Below, one piece after another: positions 10,269 to 23,208 of a stretch of DNA of 64,000 nucleotides (positions are counted from its first letter, which is position 1; every line of letters begins with the position of its first letter). The stretch lies in the NCBI RefSeq assembly GCF_043290135.1, contig NW_027464588.1, forward strand, positions 538,501-602,500, read 5' to 3'. Both the position numbers and the translations under genes were made by a program. The notes under the pieces are model-generated. The model did not search any database. It had not been told where the DNA came from and worked only from the letters and a program-made list of their open reading frames with translations. This stretch comes from Rhipicephalus microplus (taxonomy: Eukaryota; Arthropoda; Arachnida; Ixodida; Ixodidae).

Positions 10269-11187
10269 CTAGTTTTCCTCCTCGTTAAGCGCGGGCCGTC
10301 GACGCATAGGAGAAGGCGAGCGGCGGCGTGGGGAGGGCGAGCGAAGACGTCCCGATCGAGGGCGGTGGTCGACCTGGTAGCGGGCGGGCATTGGAGTGAA
10401 GGAACCGTATCGCGCGTTGGGGTCAAGCGGGAAGAAAGGCTCACGGCGGTTTTCATTGGTGATATGCTTCAGGCGGCGGCAATACCTTGCGAAGTGTCCG
10501 GGGTATCGACAAGCGTAACATATCGGGCGAATGTCGAGGGTGCGCCACGGGTTGGCGGTGTTAGTGCTGGTCCAGTGAACTGGAGGTGGCGGATAGCTCC
10601 CGCGAGGCTGGAACGGAGGCGTAGGCGCCTTGCGAGTTGGCGTGGCTGCAGCCGCGGCGTAGGTGAGAGGAGCAGCCACAAGATTAGGCTCGCGAGCAGC
10701 TGGTAAGGCCTCGGCGACCTCTCCTTGAATGACGTCACGTAGAGACGATGGTAAAGTTGTGGTAGCTTCTGGTGTGAAAGGCACCAAGGAAAGCTGTCGT
10801 GAAACTTCATCGCGGACAAATGCTTTTATTTCGGCTATTAGTGACGCGTGGTCATGACCACTGATCACACTAGACAGCGATGCCAAATCGTGCGCTGGAG
10901 AATGTCTTGTCAGAGCTCGCTGCTTCCGCAATTCATCGTAGCTTTGGCAGAGGCTAATTACGTCGTTAACAGTGGTCGGGCTTTTCGCCAAGAGCATTTG
11001 AAAAGCGTCGTCGTCAATCCCTTTGAGGATGTGCTTACAATTTTCAGCTTCCGTCATTTCGGCGTTCACGCGTCTGCACAAATCAACGACGTCTTCTATG
11101 TAACTTGTGAAGGTTTCACCCGTTTCTTGTGCGCGTGTGCGTAAACATTGCTCGGCACGAAGTTTTCGGACGGCAGGTCAATCGAAG
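10269..11187 (-). pseudogene. gypsy gag, C-terminal part with zinc knuckle
   Basis: Gag continues here from the piece at 13357-13634 in the same frame once the inserted LINE and one target copy are removed (2169 bases, a multiple of three). It encodes a capsid-like helical region (AEQCLRTRAQETGETF ... MLLAKSPTTVNDVISLCQSY) and a CCHC nucleocapsid knuckle (CYACRYPGHFARYC) near its end. A TGA interrupts the frame at 11178-11180, inside the target duplication. Confidence 0.85.
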
Positions 11188-13344
11188 ATGATGATGATGA
11201 AAAACATTTATTATAAAAGAGAGAGGTACGGGGCCAAAGCATGACCCCGCTACATGGTCGGCGTCCTTAGTTCGGGACACCGCATGACGAGGCCCCTACT
11301 CGCGCCCGTCTCACCAGAGCCCGTTGAGACTCTAGTGATGAGCAGTTGAGGAGGGCAGTCTCCCATGCCTCTCAGGAAGGGGTAGGGGAAGGGGGTAGGT
11401 GGGGATTTTTCGGAGATGCCCATACCATGTGGAAGATATCACACGTCTCCCCACAGTGTGGGCACCGCCCATCTGTGTTCACATCGAAATGTTTTAGGAT
11501 TGCAGGACAGAGTAGAGTACCTGTCTGCAGGCGCCTTAGAGTTCGCTCTTCCGCCTTACTCAGCCCCTTTGCAGGAGCCGGGTAAAGGCGGTGAGTGTCG
11601 CGATAATAGGTTAGAATTTCTTTGAACCGCAGTAGCGGTGTATTGGCCTCCGAGTCATAAGAGCCAAGGTGAGGAGCCCGGTGGGTAAGCGCTCGGGCGG
11701 CCGCGTCAGCAGCCTCATTACCTCGTAAGCCCTGATGGCCAGGAGCCCATACGATGCGTTTCGGGGCTGGATCAGCGGGAGCCCGTTTTAGAATTTGGCT
11801 GGCTAGGGGGGATATCTCTCCTACCAAGTAATGAGTACATGCTTTCCGGGAGTCCGTGATGATAACTTTCGAGTTGGGGTCCGCAGCAGCAAGCGCTATC
11901 GCGACTTCCTCAGCGCGCTCTGGATTTTGTGCTCGGAACGAGAGCCCATTGACATGCTTTTCCCGGTGAACTACAGAGGCCGTGTAAAATCCCGTGGGCG
12001 AAGGCCCTGCTATATCTACGTAGAATACACCAGGTCGGGAGCCGTGTTGCCTCTCAAGCGTCCGAGCCCGCGCCTGTCTTCTGCTTTCGTGCGTGTGCTT
12101 ATCCATGTTACTGGGGAGTGGAGCGACCGAGAGCATATGCCGCCACAGTTCCGGAATACGCTCCGCCTCCTCTGCAGTGCAAGTGTGCTGTATATGTAAG
12201 CGGTTTAGCAGGCGGCGCCCGGGAGCCGTCTGCACGAGCCGCGTATATTGATTCATAAGGTGGGCCTCCCGCAACTCCTGGTAGGAGTTGAGCACACCTA
12301 ACGCCTTCAGTTTGGCGTTGGAAGTGGCCACCGGGAGATCCAGAGCTCGTTTAGTAGCCTTACGAATGATGGCATCAATTCTTTCGTCTTCTTGCTTGTT
12401 AGTGCGAAGGTATGGGACGGCGTAGAGGATCCGGCTAGTCACGAAGGCATGCGCGAGCCGAAGCGCGTCCCTGCCCCGCAGACCACCCCGCTTGTTGGAA
12501 ACGCGGTGGATCATGCGCCCTACCTGTTCGCCTATTCTCTTGAGTTTCGCTATAGTGGAGTCCGGTCTGAGTCTGTGGTGAATGAGCAGGCCCAGAATCC
12601 GGAGCTCCTCCACCTCTCTGATGGGAACCCCAGACAGGGAGATGTGTATGGCTGAGTTATCTCTTGGCTTCGCTCTAATGTGCAGAAGCTCTGATTTGTT
12701 TGGAGCACATTGGAGTCCACAATCGTTGGCATACGCCTCGACTATGGATGCGGCCTGCTGAAGGCGTTCCTGCATTTCACCAAGCCTCCCTTCAGTGGTC
12801 CAGATTGTAATATCGTCGGCATATACTGCGTGTTGTGTGCCTTCCACCCTGGCCAATTCGCTTGGAAGGCGCATCATAGCAATGTTGAAAAGGAGCGGTG
12901 ATAACACTGCTCCCTGTGGGGTACCCCGTGTTCCCATAATGTACGGGCCATATTCCTCGTCCTCGATCCGAAGAAGTGCCTGGCGTTTAGAGAGAAAATC
13001 TCTGACATATGCGAAGGCCTTAGCCCCGCAATCGGTGGAGCTCATGTTAGCCAGGATGCTGCTGTGTTTAACATTGTCGAAAGCCCCCTTCCGATCAAAG
13101 GCGAGGATGGCTTTATCATTGTGTTGCATACTTATGGGCTGTATGACGGCCCTATGGAGCTGGAGAAGGACGTCCTGTGCAGACATGTGTGGGCGAAACC
13201 CTAACATGGTGTCTGCAAAGAAGCCCTGGCCTTCAAGGTATGGGGAGAGGCGATGCCGTACCATCGTCTCCATAAGCTTGCCCGCGCACGAAGTCAGTGA
13301 TATGGGCCTCAGATTTTCCGTATTCACGGCCTTGCCTGCTTTGG
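11188..13344 (-). mobile_element. I-type LINE, 5' truncated, inserted in gag
   Basis: It is flanked by perfect 12-bp duplications GGTCAATCGAAG (11176-11187 and 13345-13356). Read leftward it begins inside the reverse transcriptase and ends in a 3' UTR with AATAAA followed by a CATCATCATCAT tail (11188-11200 on the plus strand). A 5' truncation and a short repeat tail fit target-primed reverse transcription. The RNase H domain places it in the I/R1 group. Confidence 0.93.
11372..13344 (-). CDS. LINE ORF2 fragment: reverse transcriptase and RNase H
   Basis: An open frame of about 657 codons starts in reverse transcriptase at LRPISLTSCAGKLMETM. It has the catalytic motif AVYADDITIW, the GTPQGAVLSPLLF segment, a connection region, RNase H (FYVDIAGPS, ITDSRKAC, WAPGHQGLRGNEAAD) and a C-terminal zinc segment (CPHCGETCDIFHMVW). 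The endonuclease, the first part of the reverse transcriptase and ORF1 were lost by 5' truncation. No internal stop or frameshift is seen, so the insertion is fairly young. The few codons upstream of 13344 in this frame come from the flanking gag DNA. Confidence 0.9.
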
Positions 13345-13356
13345 GGTCAATCGAAG

Positions 13357-13634
13357 ACTGATACAATCGACGTTTTAAATTGCGGCCACGTTCGGACGTC
13401 TGCCTCGTGATTTCTAAGCCAAAGGCTGGCTACACCCGCGAGGTAGAACGACACGCGTGTCAACTTGTCCGCGTCCGTCCATCTGTTTAAAGCGCTCACC
13501 CGTTCGAAAGTCGAGAGCCAATCTTCAACGTCGTTGTCATCTGTTCCACTGAAGATTGGAGGCTCCTGCTGAGGAACACTGCCTGGACAGGTGGCCGGAA
13601 GAGATGGAAGCGTCTGCTGATCGGCGTCCGGCAT
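13357..13634 (-). pseudogene. gypsy gag, N-terminal part
   Basis: It starts MPDADQQTLPSLP and carries a retrotransposon gag region (FSGTDDNDVEDWLSTFERV ... LWLRNHEADVRTWPQFK). The frame ends at TGA (13347-13349) inside the right target duplication of the LINE. The same TGA is in the left duplication, so the nonsense change was there before the LINE arrived. Confidence 0.85.
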
Positions 13635-13696
13635 AGCAGAAGGTAGCCGTCGAGAACGGAGTTCCAGGATGGTAGCGGGAAGGTGTAAGAGACGGT

Positions 13697-13713
13697 ACCC
13701 AGCACCTCCACCA
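13697..13713 (-). other. gypsy primer-binding site
   Basis: On the minus strand TGGTGGAGGTGCTGGGT lies between the LTR-like region and gag. It begins with the TGG complementary to a tRNA 3' CCA end, as a primer-binding site should. I do not assign the primer tRNA. Confidence 0.65.
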
Positions 13714-14100
13714 ATTATAAAGGAGATTTATTAAGCAGAAAGGTTGATGCTTGGAAGGCTCGGAAGGCGATGCACCAGCCGCAATTTCCGAGCTCGAGCC
13801 GCTGCTGCACACTCGATGCTGCTGCCTCGGCGCCGGAGTACTTCCTCTTCTTTACAATATGATTAATGTGTGCGGGTTTCCTCCTCAATTCAAATGAGTG
13901 CGCGCGTGCCGCTCTTCTAATCCGGTCATGGAGGTGGCTACCTGCTACTATGACGACGACTACTACTTCTACTACTACATACATCGCGGACGCACGATCC
14001 ACGGCATAAGGAGATTCGCCCCAAAAAGGAATGTCATCAAGGTCATGCTGCGAGCTGACGAATGGACACACCCTTTGGAACCCACATCTTCACAACCCTG
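13714..14100 (-). repeat. probable 5' LTR of the minus-strand gypsy element
   Basis: This stretch lies immediately upstream of the primer-binding site. It has a polyadenylation signal on the minus strand (TTTATT at 13727-13732) near the LTR end. The outer boundary is uncertain: I place it near a CTTCACAACCC at about 14090, but there is no second LTR to compare. Confidence 0.45.
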
Positions 14101-14280
14101 AGTAGCTTTTTTTAGGGTGCTTGACGTTATACGAAAGGAGAGCGAAAGCGTTTGAAGCGTACACGACAAATCCGTGCAACTTCAGCCGTACTTTGTAGAT
14201 TCCAAATGTTCTAGGGCAGTTTATTCGTGATGCAATGAGCTCTCTTGATGAAGCCCCTTGATTACTCAGATATGTGTTGT

Positions 14281-14518
14281 TTTGATTGATATGTGGGGTT
14301 TAACGTCCCGAAACCACCATATTATGAGAGACGCCTTGGTGGAGGGCTCTGGAGCTTTCGACTACCTGGGGTTCGATAACGTGCACGCAAACCTGAGCAC
14401 ACGGGCCAACAACATTTCCGCCTCCATCGGAAATGCAGCTGCCGCAGCCGGGATTCCATATCATGACCTGCGGGTCAGCAGCCGAGTACCGTAGCCACTA
14501 CACCGCCACGGCGGGGCA
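14281..14518 (-). mobile_element. Ruka-type SINE, full length
   Basis: The complete SINE lies in reverse orientation, from the tail (TTGATTGATATGTGGGG) to the tRNA-like head ending GCCACGGCGGGGC. It is flanked by GATATGTGTTGT (14269-14280) and GATAGGTGTTGT (14519-14530), a 12-bp duplication with one mismatch. The B box is damaged (GGGATTCCATATCATG on the plus strand). Confidence 0.9.
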
Positions 14519-15550
14519 GATAGGTGTTGTATGGCCTTTAACTGCTCCACAGCGAAGTACTTTGCCTCTATTTTATAAAGACCATGCTGGAGGTGCCGCC
14601 ACTTTGTAAGTCAACAAGAAACCAGGAAGTGAACTTGAAAGTCATGTAAATTGTATAAATTTACTTAATTGCTTGCTTTTTGTCATGAGCCGGGTGATGG
14701 CAACCAATTTTTCATCAACAAAAAAGCTTTCGTTCCGGGAAGTTTTCATCAATTTTCTTATAGCTTCTTGACGGGTGCGTTTTTCTACGTCTAACTCTCA
14801 AAACTTGTGACAAAAAAAATAACACGAACAGCCTTATAGACGACTTCTGTGGCTGCCTTCCGAACAAGGTTTCGATAAAGCTATAGCAACCAGCTTTCTC
14901 TATCAAATAAATTAGTCTCCGCCAATAATTGGTAAGGAGAATTGAAAGAGGAAGGACAGGGAGGTTAGCCAGTTCTAATAATTGGTAAGTTCTGTCTTCC
15001 AGACACAGCCTATGAATAACATTCTGTAAATGCGTCAAATTAACGTAACAGCATTTGAAGCCGCTCGAGATTCTATTTTATTACAACCAAAAATACTGTC
15101 TTATGTGGTAATGCGTGTTTTTTATACTAACTAATCCTAGTTAAATTTTAATCAAAGACCTCTTTGTCCGGAAGTCAGTAATGCTTTAGTTCGGCGTAAG
15201 AAGAACAAAATCTCGGGCTAGGAATATAGTGGCATTCCATTTTTCTTTAGGTTCATTTTGAGCAAAAGAAAATAGCACTTTTCACCTGTATTTGCAGGAA
15301 GCGGCTGGTTGAACTGTTTGTCGAACGTGGTAGTGCCTTCACCAGAGTGTTCATATGCAACACTACACCGCAAAAAGAAGTTAAATGAGCACAAATCCAT
15401 TATGCAGGAGGTTCAATCCATTCATGATTTGATATATATTGATGTTTATTCGCGCCTAATTGACACAAATAGCAAAACAAGTAGTGTACACAATTTGTGT
15501 ACATGGTGTCTCAAAGGGTTTACACCCAATTAGTACATTTGCATTCGCAG
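14519..15550 (+). other. intron, short LINE tail fragment only
   Basis: The only recognisable piece is about 14935-14980, where GGACAGGGAGGTTAGCCAG resembles the reversed 3' end of the I-type LINEs seen at 42.3 and 44.9 kb. Otherwise this is AT-rich intron. It ends with GTACATTTGCATTCGCAG, the acceptor of the next exon. Confidence 0.5.
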
Positions 15551-15700
15551 CGAGACACCCAGATGGACGCCTACCGACTGGAAGCCCTGGCGGCAATTCT
15601 GCCAAAAGGAACCCCTCCAAACAAGCTCGGCCCAAGTGCTTGCGAAATCACCATGCTGCCGCTGGACGGCACCAACGATGTCGTCAAGAGAAAAGCGATC
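15551..15700 (+). CDS. Host gene exon b, unit 1 long exon (50 codons)
   Basis: Acceptor TTGCATTCGCAG and donor GTAAGT (15701). It is phase 0 at both ends and encodes RDTQMDAYRLEALAAILPKG, then a PPNKLGP loop, a Cys at residue 31 and a charged end (NDVVKRKAI). It lacks the residue-12 Cys of the later long exons. G+C is clearly higher than in the flanking intron and the third-codon pattern is coding-like. Confidence 0.8.
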
Positions 15701-18404
15701 GTAAGTACAGCGGGGAGTTCGCAGAGACTGCATATACTTTGTGTTCTTTGTTGTTCTTCGTGAAATATTCGTGAAATTTTCACTCGCGGATTCCCGAGTG
15801 TCAGACCGGAACCACTCAAAGGTCTCCTATAAAGTAGCACGTCGTACCCTTAATTACCGAACATTTGTTCTAAGCACAAGCTGTTGGCAGCGTTGTGGGA
15901 GTTGTGAGTGCTCTCAGCTGATCGTGACAGAGCACACTACATAATTGTGTTCCGACGCGCATGATGCTTCTGTGAATTCAACAAGTGGCCAGGGTTGTCA
16001 ACTGTAGGATAATTACCCAACTTGTAGGGTGTTTCCGGAATTTTTCGCACAGCGTGGAGCAGTACGATGGTAATATAATTTTCTTATTAAACGTAGAGTA
16101 ATTTACATTGTGATTGTCACTGATCAAATAAAGACCGCAGACAATCACGTGACATCGGAGAGTGACAGTCTGAACAAGTTCAGAAACAAAATATTTTTTT
16201 TCAATAAAATTAATATTATCTTAACTGTCATGCCACTATCACAGGGCAGAGACGAAACTATGTCACAGTTTTAGGATGCTCCGCTACTGACGCAAAGGTC
16301 GAGGGTTTGATCCCGGCAATGACTTTCGCATTTTGACGAAAGCGAAATGGTGGAAGCCCATGTAATGTGCGACGTTAGTACACGTTAAAAACACCAGATG
16401 GTCAAAATTTCCGGAAACATTCACCACGGCGTCTCTCATAATACAGTCGTGGTTTCGGGACGTAAATCTACATCTATAATATTATATGTCACATATCCTT
16501 TTGTTAGCCTCGTTCTCTTTTCTCTCGAATGGTTTCTTCCACCTCAGTCATGTATCATTACCTCATTGCTTGGACGGGTTTTTACATTTTGTAAAGGTGG
16601 TCAGTTGAAATTGTTGAGGCGAAAACATTAGATGCCGCATCAAACACGAAAACTGCGTCAACGCTAGAGTTGGGAAAACCACTTTGATATAGCGACATCA
16701 CTTCATCATGTTGTAGTGACATCACATATCGCGAAAATGTTTGATGGCATCGCCAAAAAATTATTTATGTTTCTCTTACTACCCTTTCGTTGAACATTAT
16801 CTTAGTGCACAAGCGCTGAATTACCAATGTTTGTATATATAGTGAAACCTCGGTGATACTATAAAAGCTTATACAAATTTTGGGTTGATACTAATTTTTC
16901 TTTGGTCCCGGGCTAGGCCCATTATTCTGCAAAGTATAGGAGTATATGGTTGTAGCGAGCCGATTTTCACTTCGCGACGTTCAACACGAACGCATGCTAC
17001 CGCCCAGGCACGAAGTGTGCTACCCGGCGCTCCTGCTTAAGACGCGGCCAGAACGTGCGATCTTAGAAATGCACGTGCGGGCATGAATGCGCCCCACAAA
17101 ACTGCACCGCCGAACCGTCAGAATCAAATGTGAGGAAAATAGTTTTCTTGCGGTCAGAAGAAACCTTCAGAAACGCGTCATGGCCTCCGAGATCGCGTCC
17201 GCGAATCTCAAAGGTTCTAATGTGCTTCCGTGAGCTTTCGAGTCTGGATTACGGAGGGCATTGGCGCCATGATTTTTTTCTTGCTCGTCGACGTGGACTA
17301 CTCTCGTGGTAATGAGTTTACACAATTTCTCTTTAATCATCCTTGGTTTACACATGCCTGCCTCGTGCATAAGGTGTATTATGAGAGTTGGACGAGGACC
17401 GACAGAAGGCGAGGATGCTCTTGGCGAAGGATTCAGTCCTCACAGCTTCAACACTCGCGACTGCTGTGGTCGCACTTGTACGAGCATGGCCGTAAATATC
17501 CCGAGAAACATCCCCAACAAGTGCGCGATAACAAAATCATAATATAGGACTATGTATGTGACATTTTTTGTAGCCTATGTATCGTGTGAATTTTTTTGTA
17601 GCCTATCTACCAACTAGCCCAAACCGCCACACTTACAAGCTATCTATCGCGTAAAAGTGCTTCTTTTGTTGTTTTGGCTGCAGCACTCCAGTGTCATGCA
17701 AAAAAACATACTAAAATTTGCAAGGGGTTACTTCTGTCGTAGGTCATTATATATCTGGATCATTAATTATACACATGCGTACGGACAGTATGTTTGTGAT
17801 CGCTGATACTATTGCCGGTATCGAAAAACTCAACTAACAATTACTCAGAGCTTTGTGACGTAGCTGTGACCCCCAAAACAATAAATGAAGATGCACGCCA
17901 GCTTTCATTTGTCGCATGCTAAACCTTTCTATACATTTTGGTGACACGAATTTTAATTGATGTGAATATTTCTTGATGGTCTCGTAAGATTTGTATCGCC
18001 AAGGGTTCATGATCGTTATCTCTCAATATCTTTTTTTTTATTTGTCATCACAAGCAAACAGCATTTACCAGCAACACCACATTGCAATCATATTGGGAAA
18101 CATTCATGTGTTGTTTTATTATTGTGTTGATGTTCACTGCTTTTAGTTAACTCTTTCGTTACCGCGCAAAATTGGTCATTTTTCATATGTGTCGGGAGGA
18201 TAGTTTTTGCAAGTTCGATGTTCTAGAGCAACTATATTCAAAAATGAAAAAAAAATGTTAGAAGTGTAATTTCTGTTTACCAGCTGGTAAACAGTGTAGT
18301 AAAAACACAATATATAGAAAAATATTAAAAACAGAGAAAATTCACAATAGACATTTTGAAGATAAATCATCCAGAAGCACTATAAGAATAATAAATGTTT
18401 AAGC
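15701..18404 (+). other. intron with one decayed SINE
   Basis: Apart from the decayed SINE at about 16270-16476 I see no gene, RNA or structured repeat. Confidence 0.5.
16270..16476 (+). mobile_element. decayed Ruka-type SINE
   Basis: The B-box region GGTCGAGGGTTTGATCCCGG, the body CCAGATGGTCAAAATTTCCGG and GGCGTCTCTCATAAT are recognisable. The A box and tail are strongly mutated and no target duplication is seen. This is an old copy. Confidence 0.7.
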
Positions 18405-18987
<583 letters not shown>

Positions 18988-19019
18988 TAGCCGCTGACGA
19001 GTATTAGCTCTTCTGGCCG

Positions 19020-20510
19020 TTTGGATAATGGTATCAGTACCCAACTAGGTATGATATACCATTACTGTATGCCGAACATAACTTACCAGTCATAACATGA
19101 AAATTATGATATGTATGTCATAAATGTCATGATTTACATGTCATGGTCTTGCTGCTCTGGCGGTGGTTTCATTCACATGATATGCTGCAAAAATGGTATG
19201 GTACGACATGATAGCATGACGAGCACAAGCGGCAGACCCTAGCATGAAACTCATGACATGCGCGTCATGTAACAACATGACTACGTCTCACACTCAACAT
19301 ATTCTCGCGGCCATTTCGCTACCTTCACATATGCCAAAATTTGGAATTACATCACGTGAATAAATAACGAACGTATGTGATTGGTGCAAACATGATAATC
19401 GTGAGACGCGTGTTATGTAAGAATATTAATGCACGCCACGCTCAAAGCACCCATACACTTGATTGATTGATATGTGGGGTTTAACGTCCCAAAACCACGA
19501 TATGATTATGAGAGACGCCGTAGTGGGAGGCTCCGGAAATTTCGACCGCCTGGGGCTTTTTAACGTGCACCCAAATCTGAGCACACGGGCCTACAACATT
19601 TCCGCCTCCATCGTAAATGCAGCCGCCGTAGCCGGGATTCGAACCCGCGACCTGCGGGGCCCATACACTTCGACCCGCACGCCGGCGTTCGTTTTATCGG
19701 GTGACGCCGGCGATGCCACGCCAGGCGCCGATAGCTCTCTAGCAGAGATCAGTGGATCTGCCCACTGACCTTCATTGTGGATCTGAATGCCGTATACTCG
19801 CAGACGCGCTTCGCGTTGTGTTGCTTTGACGCATGCGCATTTAAGCGCACGTGGCGTCCCTCAGTCTCGAAGAGAGGCAGACGTGGTGCTTCATCGGCGC
19901 GAAACGCAGCATGTCGCATTTCGCACCGGTTGCCACCGGGCCGTGCCGACGGACGCTGGTCGCGCCGGTCACGCCGGTCGCGCCTAGCATCACACTACAG
20001 AGTGCTCGCGTTTTGCTAGCGTGGCGTTGCTGCGCCCAGCCTGCGCGTGCGTCAACGTTGTGTCGGAGTATATTGGGCCCTTCATGACGCGTTCGCCGCC
20101 GTTGCGCTAGCTCCACATGTGCCAAGTTAGCTATCACGGGAAGGGAATAGACGATGAAGGTAAATGACACTTCGAAACCTGGTAATCATAATATGCGTTT
20201 CATGTAAAACATGACTACATGCTACGCTCATAGCGTTCTCGTGGCCGTTTCACTAGTTCCACACATACCAAATTTACGTGACGTGAATGGACGATGAATG
20301 TAAAGGACACGTCTATATATTATAGTCATGATATGGATTTCATGTAGAATATGACTACATGCTACGTACATAGCACGCTCGCGGCCCGTTTCACTAGCTC
20401 CATATATACCAAAGTTGGTATCAGGTGACGTTAATAGATGACGAAGGTAAATGAAACGTCCAAACATGATAATCATAAGATGGACGTCAAGTACGACCTA
20501 ATTTACCTCC
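19020..20510 (+). repeat. block of ~140-bp repeats with a GC-rich insert
   Basis: Units share CATGACTACATGCTACG, CGTTTCACTAG, CCAAATTT, GACGTGAATGGACGA and a CATGATAATCAT-like end. Successive units at 20191 and 20331 are 140 bp apart. A GC-rich segment (about 19680-20080, with GTGACGCCGGCGATGCCACG) interrupts them. A reversed relative lies at 63190-64000. A SINE has inserted at 19461. Confidence 0.65.
19461..19659 (-). mobile_element. Ruka-type SINE, 5' truncated
   Basis: Reverse orientation, from the tail GATTGATTGATATGTGGGG to the B-box region (GATTCGAACCCGCGACCTGC), where it is cut off. The flanks are perfect 11-bp duplications CCCATACACTT (19450-19460 and 19660-19670). Confidence 0.9.
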
Positions 20511-20726
20511 GCCTATTAACATTGTGCAGATTTTAAATTGACTTATCACCCTTCCTAATTTGTACTTCACATATGATCGATTACCAGTGTTGGTAGGATC
20601 TGCCGTTTTTTTTTTTCGTACAGGACGTCCTGGTATATTTTCTTGACTATGGGACCTTCCTCTGTGTACTAAATGCTTGCTATTGTACTCTATTTTTTAA
20701 AATCAAATTCTCATTCTGATTTTTAG

Positions 20727-20774
20727 GTCACCACGTGCATGGAGAAAGAACTCGAGACGCGGGGCTTTGACACG
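20727..20774 (+). CDS. Host gene exon c, unit 1 short exon (16 codons)
   Basis: Acceptor TCTGATTTTTAG and donor GTGAGT (20775). It encodes VTTCMEKELETRGFDT in phase 0, with Cys at residue 4 as in the other short exons. The flanking pyrimidine run is weak but present. Confidence 0.75.
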
Positions 20775-23061
20775 GTGAGTTTTTCTTTCCCGCTTTCCAC
20801 GTCTTATCTCCTCCTCGCTTTTTTACTTCTCACTATGAAGTGTGGCTGCAAACATAATATCCAGTTGGCCTATATGATAATCTGTTTATATCTGTTTTCC
20901 TGTTTTATTGTCTCATGCAATGGTTATCTATAACTCACAGGCTTACATCTCTCTCTCTCTTCTACCATCCAAACCTATTTGATGCCTGTGGCTGACTGCT
21001 TCCTCTTTGATTTGCAAAAGTATAAATACTTTATAAAAAACCCGGTGACCTTTTCCCTCAGGCCAGACAACTTGACAGCGCACAAATGTCAGAATAAACA
21101 TCCTATTACTACCTCAGCTGATGGGAAGAAAAGGAGTAGAGATACCTTGAGGTGAAAATAATCAATGTCAGTGACATCATTTAGTATGAAAATGTGCTGC
21201 TTTGAGCCCATTCAGGCGAAATAATTTTGACGAATACGGCTCAAGTTGTTTTCGCAAGCGTTCGTTATTTTTTGATGAACATCACAGACTCGACTGCCCG
21301 AGTGTTTGGCTCTGATGGGCTGTCAATTGTCGCACCTGAATAAAATTGAGCGCTTCATGCCAAAGCAAGCTTCAGGAGACGAAAAATACAGTATTTTTTC
21401 TGTAACCAGAAACATTAACCAAATAATTGGTTGCCGTAACGTTTGGCAAGAAAAAACATCATTCTGGATGACAGTGCAGTGCCCTCGCCCCCCCCCCCCC
21501 TCAACACACTTCCTTATCATGTCGATGCATGGGGATTGTTCTTCTCGCTGACAAGAAAATTTGGAGGTTGGCCGGGCATTTAGGTGCATCGCGGCGCAAT
21601 TTCAGTATATTTCATGGTTTGGGTGCCGTTCGGCGCAACAATCGGGAATTGTATTGATTCGGCGCAATCAGCGCAGCTGTTGCACCACTGGGGATGGCTT
21701 TGCGTCCCCTCTGCCCCCATCCTATTATGTCAATGTATGGGGATGGCTTGTGCATGCTAGCTTATGCACGCCTATGTATGCAGGTGTCTCGTCATAATGG
21801 CGACGCCTCTTAAGAGCCATAATTGTTCAGCATCACGCTCCAAATTTTGTTGGTGCCCGCTGACAGCAGTAAAGTTGACCGTAAACGAATCAGCAACCAG
21901 TGTATCGTACAAACGAAAATATGAGGAACACGAATGCTGTCGCCTCAGGTTGATCTTGGTTACTGTAAGTGCCCGTAAACGATGTTTTTCATAAGGTAGC
22001 ATGGGAAATTTTGTGTTTTTCACCGGCACCACACGATAATCAACGCTCCGTTCTGAGTAATGATACTCACCACGTGGTTTTATTTGTTTCAACTATTCAA
22101 ACTTTCTGTAACACCAGACTGGTAGCTCGCTGTGATTTTATGCCCGTAGCCAGAGAGGATGCCACATGCCTCCTTCCCCTAGTACACCTCCTACGACGCT
22201 CTCATGAAGGGAAGGGGATATTCAGCAAAAATAAGAAATGAAAAGCGATGTTTTTTGAGACAAAGTCATCAGCAAATGCCCCCCCCCCCCCCAAGAAAAA
22301 ATTGTTGCTACGGGTCTTTGGGATTGCTTGTGGCCACAGAAGCCAAGACACATTTTCGCATCTGCGTCTAGTTGTAGCACGTGTACACTTGCTAGCGTAA
22401 ACTGCGCACAACATTTGTGTGAACATGGTCTGTACTTGGCCGAAACATTATTGTGGAGTATAGCACACAAGAGTACACTAAATTACTGTGCCGTGCGGGT
22501 TTGTGTTCAAACCTATGTGGGGTCATTCGACTTAATTGCATGAGGCGACAATGTGGCTGCGCTTACGTCTGCGCGATTGCACCCGCGATCAAATGACATA
22601 AATGATGTTTTCGGCGTATCTCAGCGTGTGGTGTACCTCTGTGAATACATTTAACGTTCACTAAATGATATGCACTTTGCTGTAGCTTCGAGTAAGCGTC
22701 ATATGACTGACCACATACTTTGCAGAAATAAGAAAGCAAATGCAAGTCTATTCTGGAAACGAAACATCTACCATACCGTGGTTGTCAAGGTCATTGATTG
22801 CGTCCCCGGGACCTTCAACTACCGTAGTGTGAGCATCCAGAGTTCAAGCGTGGCAGACGTGAAGTCATGTCACGTGATATGCTATCGATATACGCGTCAC
22901 AGCTGCTCTCACTAGCACCATCGCCACTGCGGTACTGAACTTTAATGAAACGTTATTTCGATAGCCTTTGCAAAACCAAGCCAAAGATACCACACGCTCG
23001 TGAAAACTAAATTTACAATAAAGAGTTCGGTAGATATTTGTATTTTGTTTTCTTCGTGCAG
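20775..23061 (+). other. intron, no feature recognised
   Basis: Two C runs (about 21488-21500 and 22278-22292) and otherwise unremarkable sequence. No gene, SINE or LINE seen. Confidence 0.5.
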
Positions 23062-23208
23062 CCAGGACTTGACATCAAGGCCATTCAAGCAAAGTGTCTC
23101 AAGTGTGCTTTTCCGAAGTTGTCTGAAGCTGACGCGGTGGCACAGTACAAGGGTGTGGTGAAGAACTTCGAGAGTTACGAGGAAAACGCCTTGCGCGTCA
23201 GTTCAGAG
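23062..23208 (+). CDS. Host gene exon d, unit 2 long exon (49 codons)
   Basis: Acceptor TTTTCTTCGTGCAG and donor GTAAGC (23209). It encodes PGLDIKAIQAKCLKCAFPKL, then an alanine- and lysine-rich helical stretch ending LRVSSE, in phase 0. Cys at residue 12 matches the other long exons, and residue 15 is an extra Cys. Codon use is strongly biased and free of stops, unlike the intron around it. Confidence 0.85.

Larger units (their letters stand above)
8043..14100 (-). mobile_element. Ty3/gypsy element on the minus strand, interrupted
   Basis: Reading leftward: LTR-like sequence, primer-binding site (13697-13713), gag (13634 to 10269, split by a LINE), then protease, reverse transcriptase and the start of RNase H (10212 to about 8045, split by a SINE). 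The element stops abruptly inside RNase H at about 8045, so integrase and the 3' LTR are gone. It lies antisense to the host gene, inside its 13-kb intron. Confidence 0.88.
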
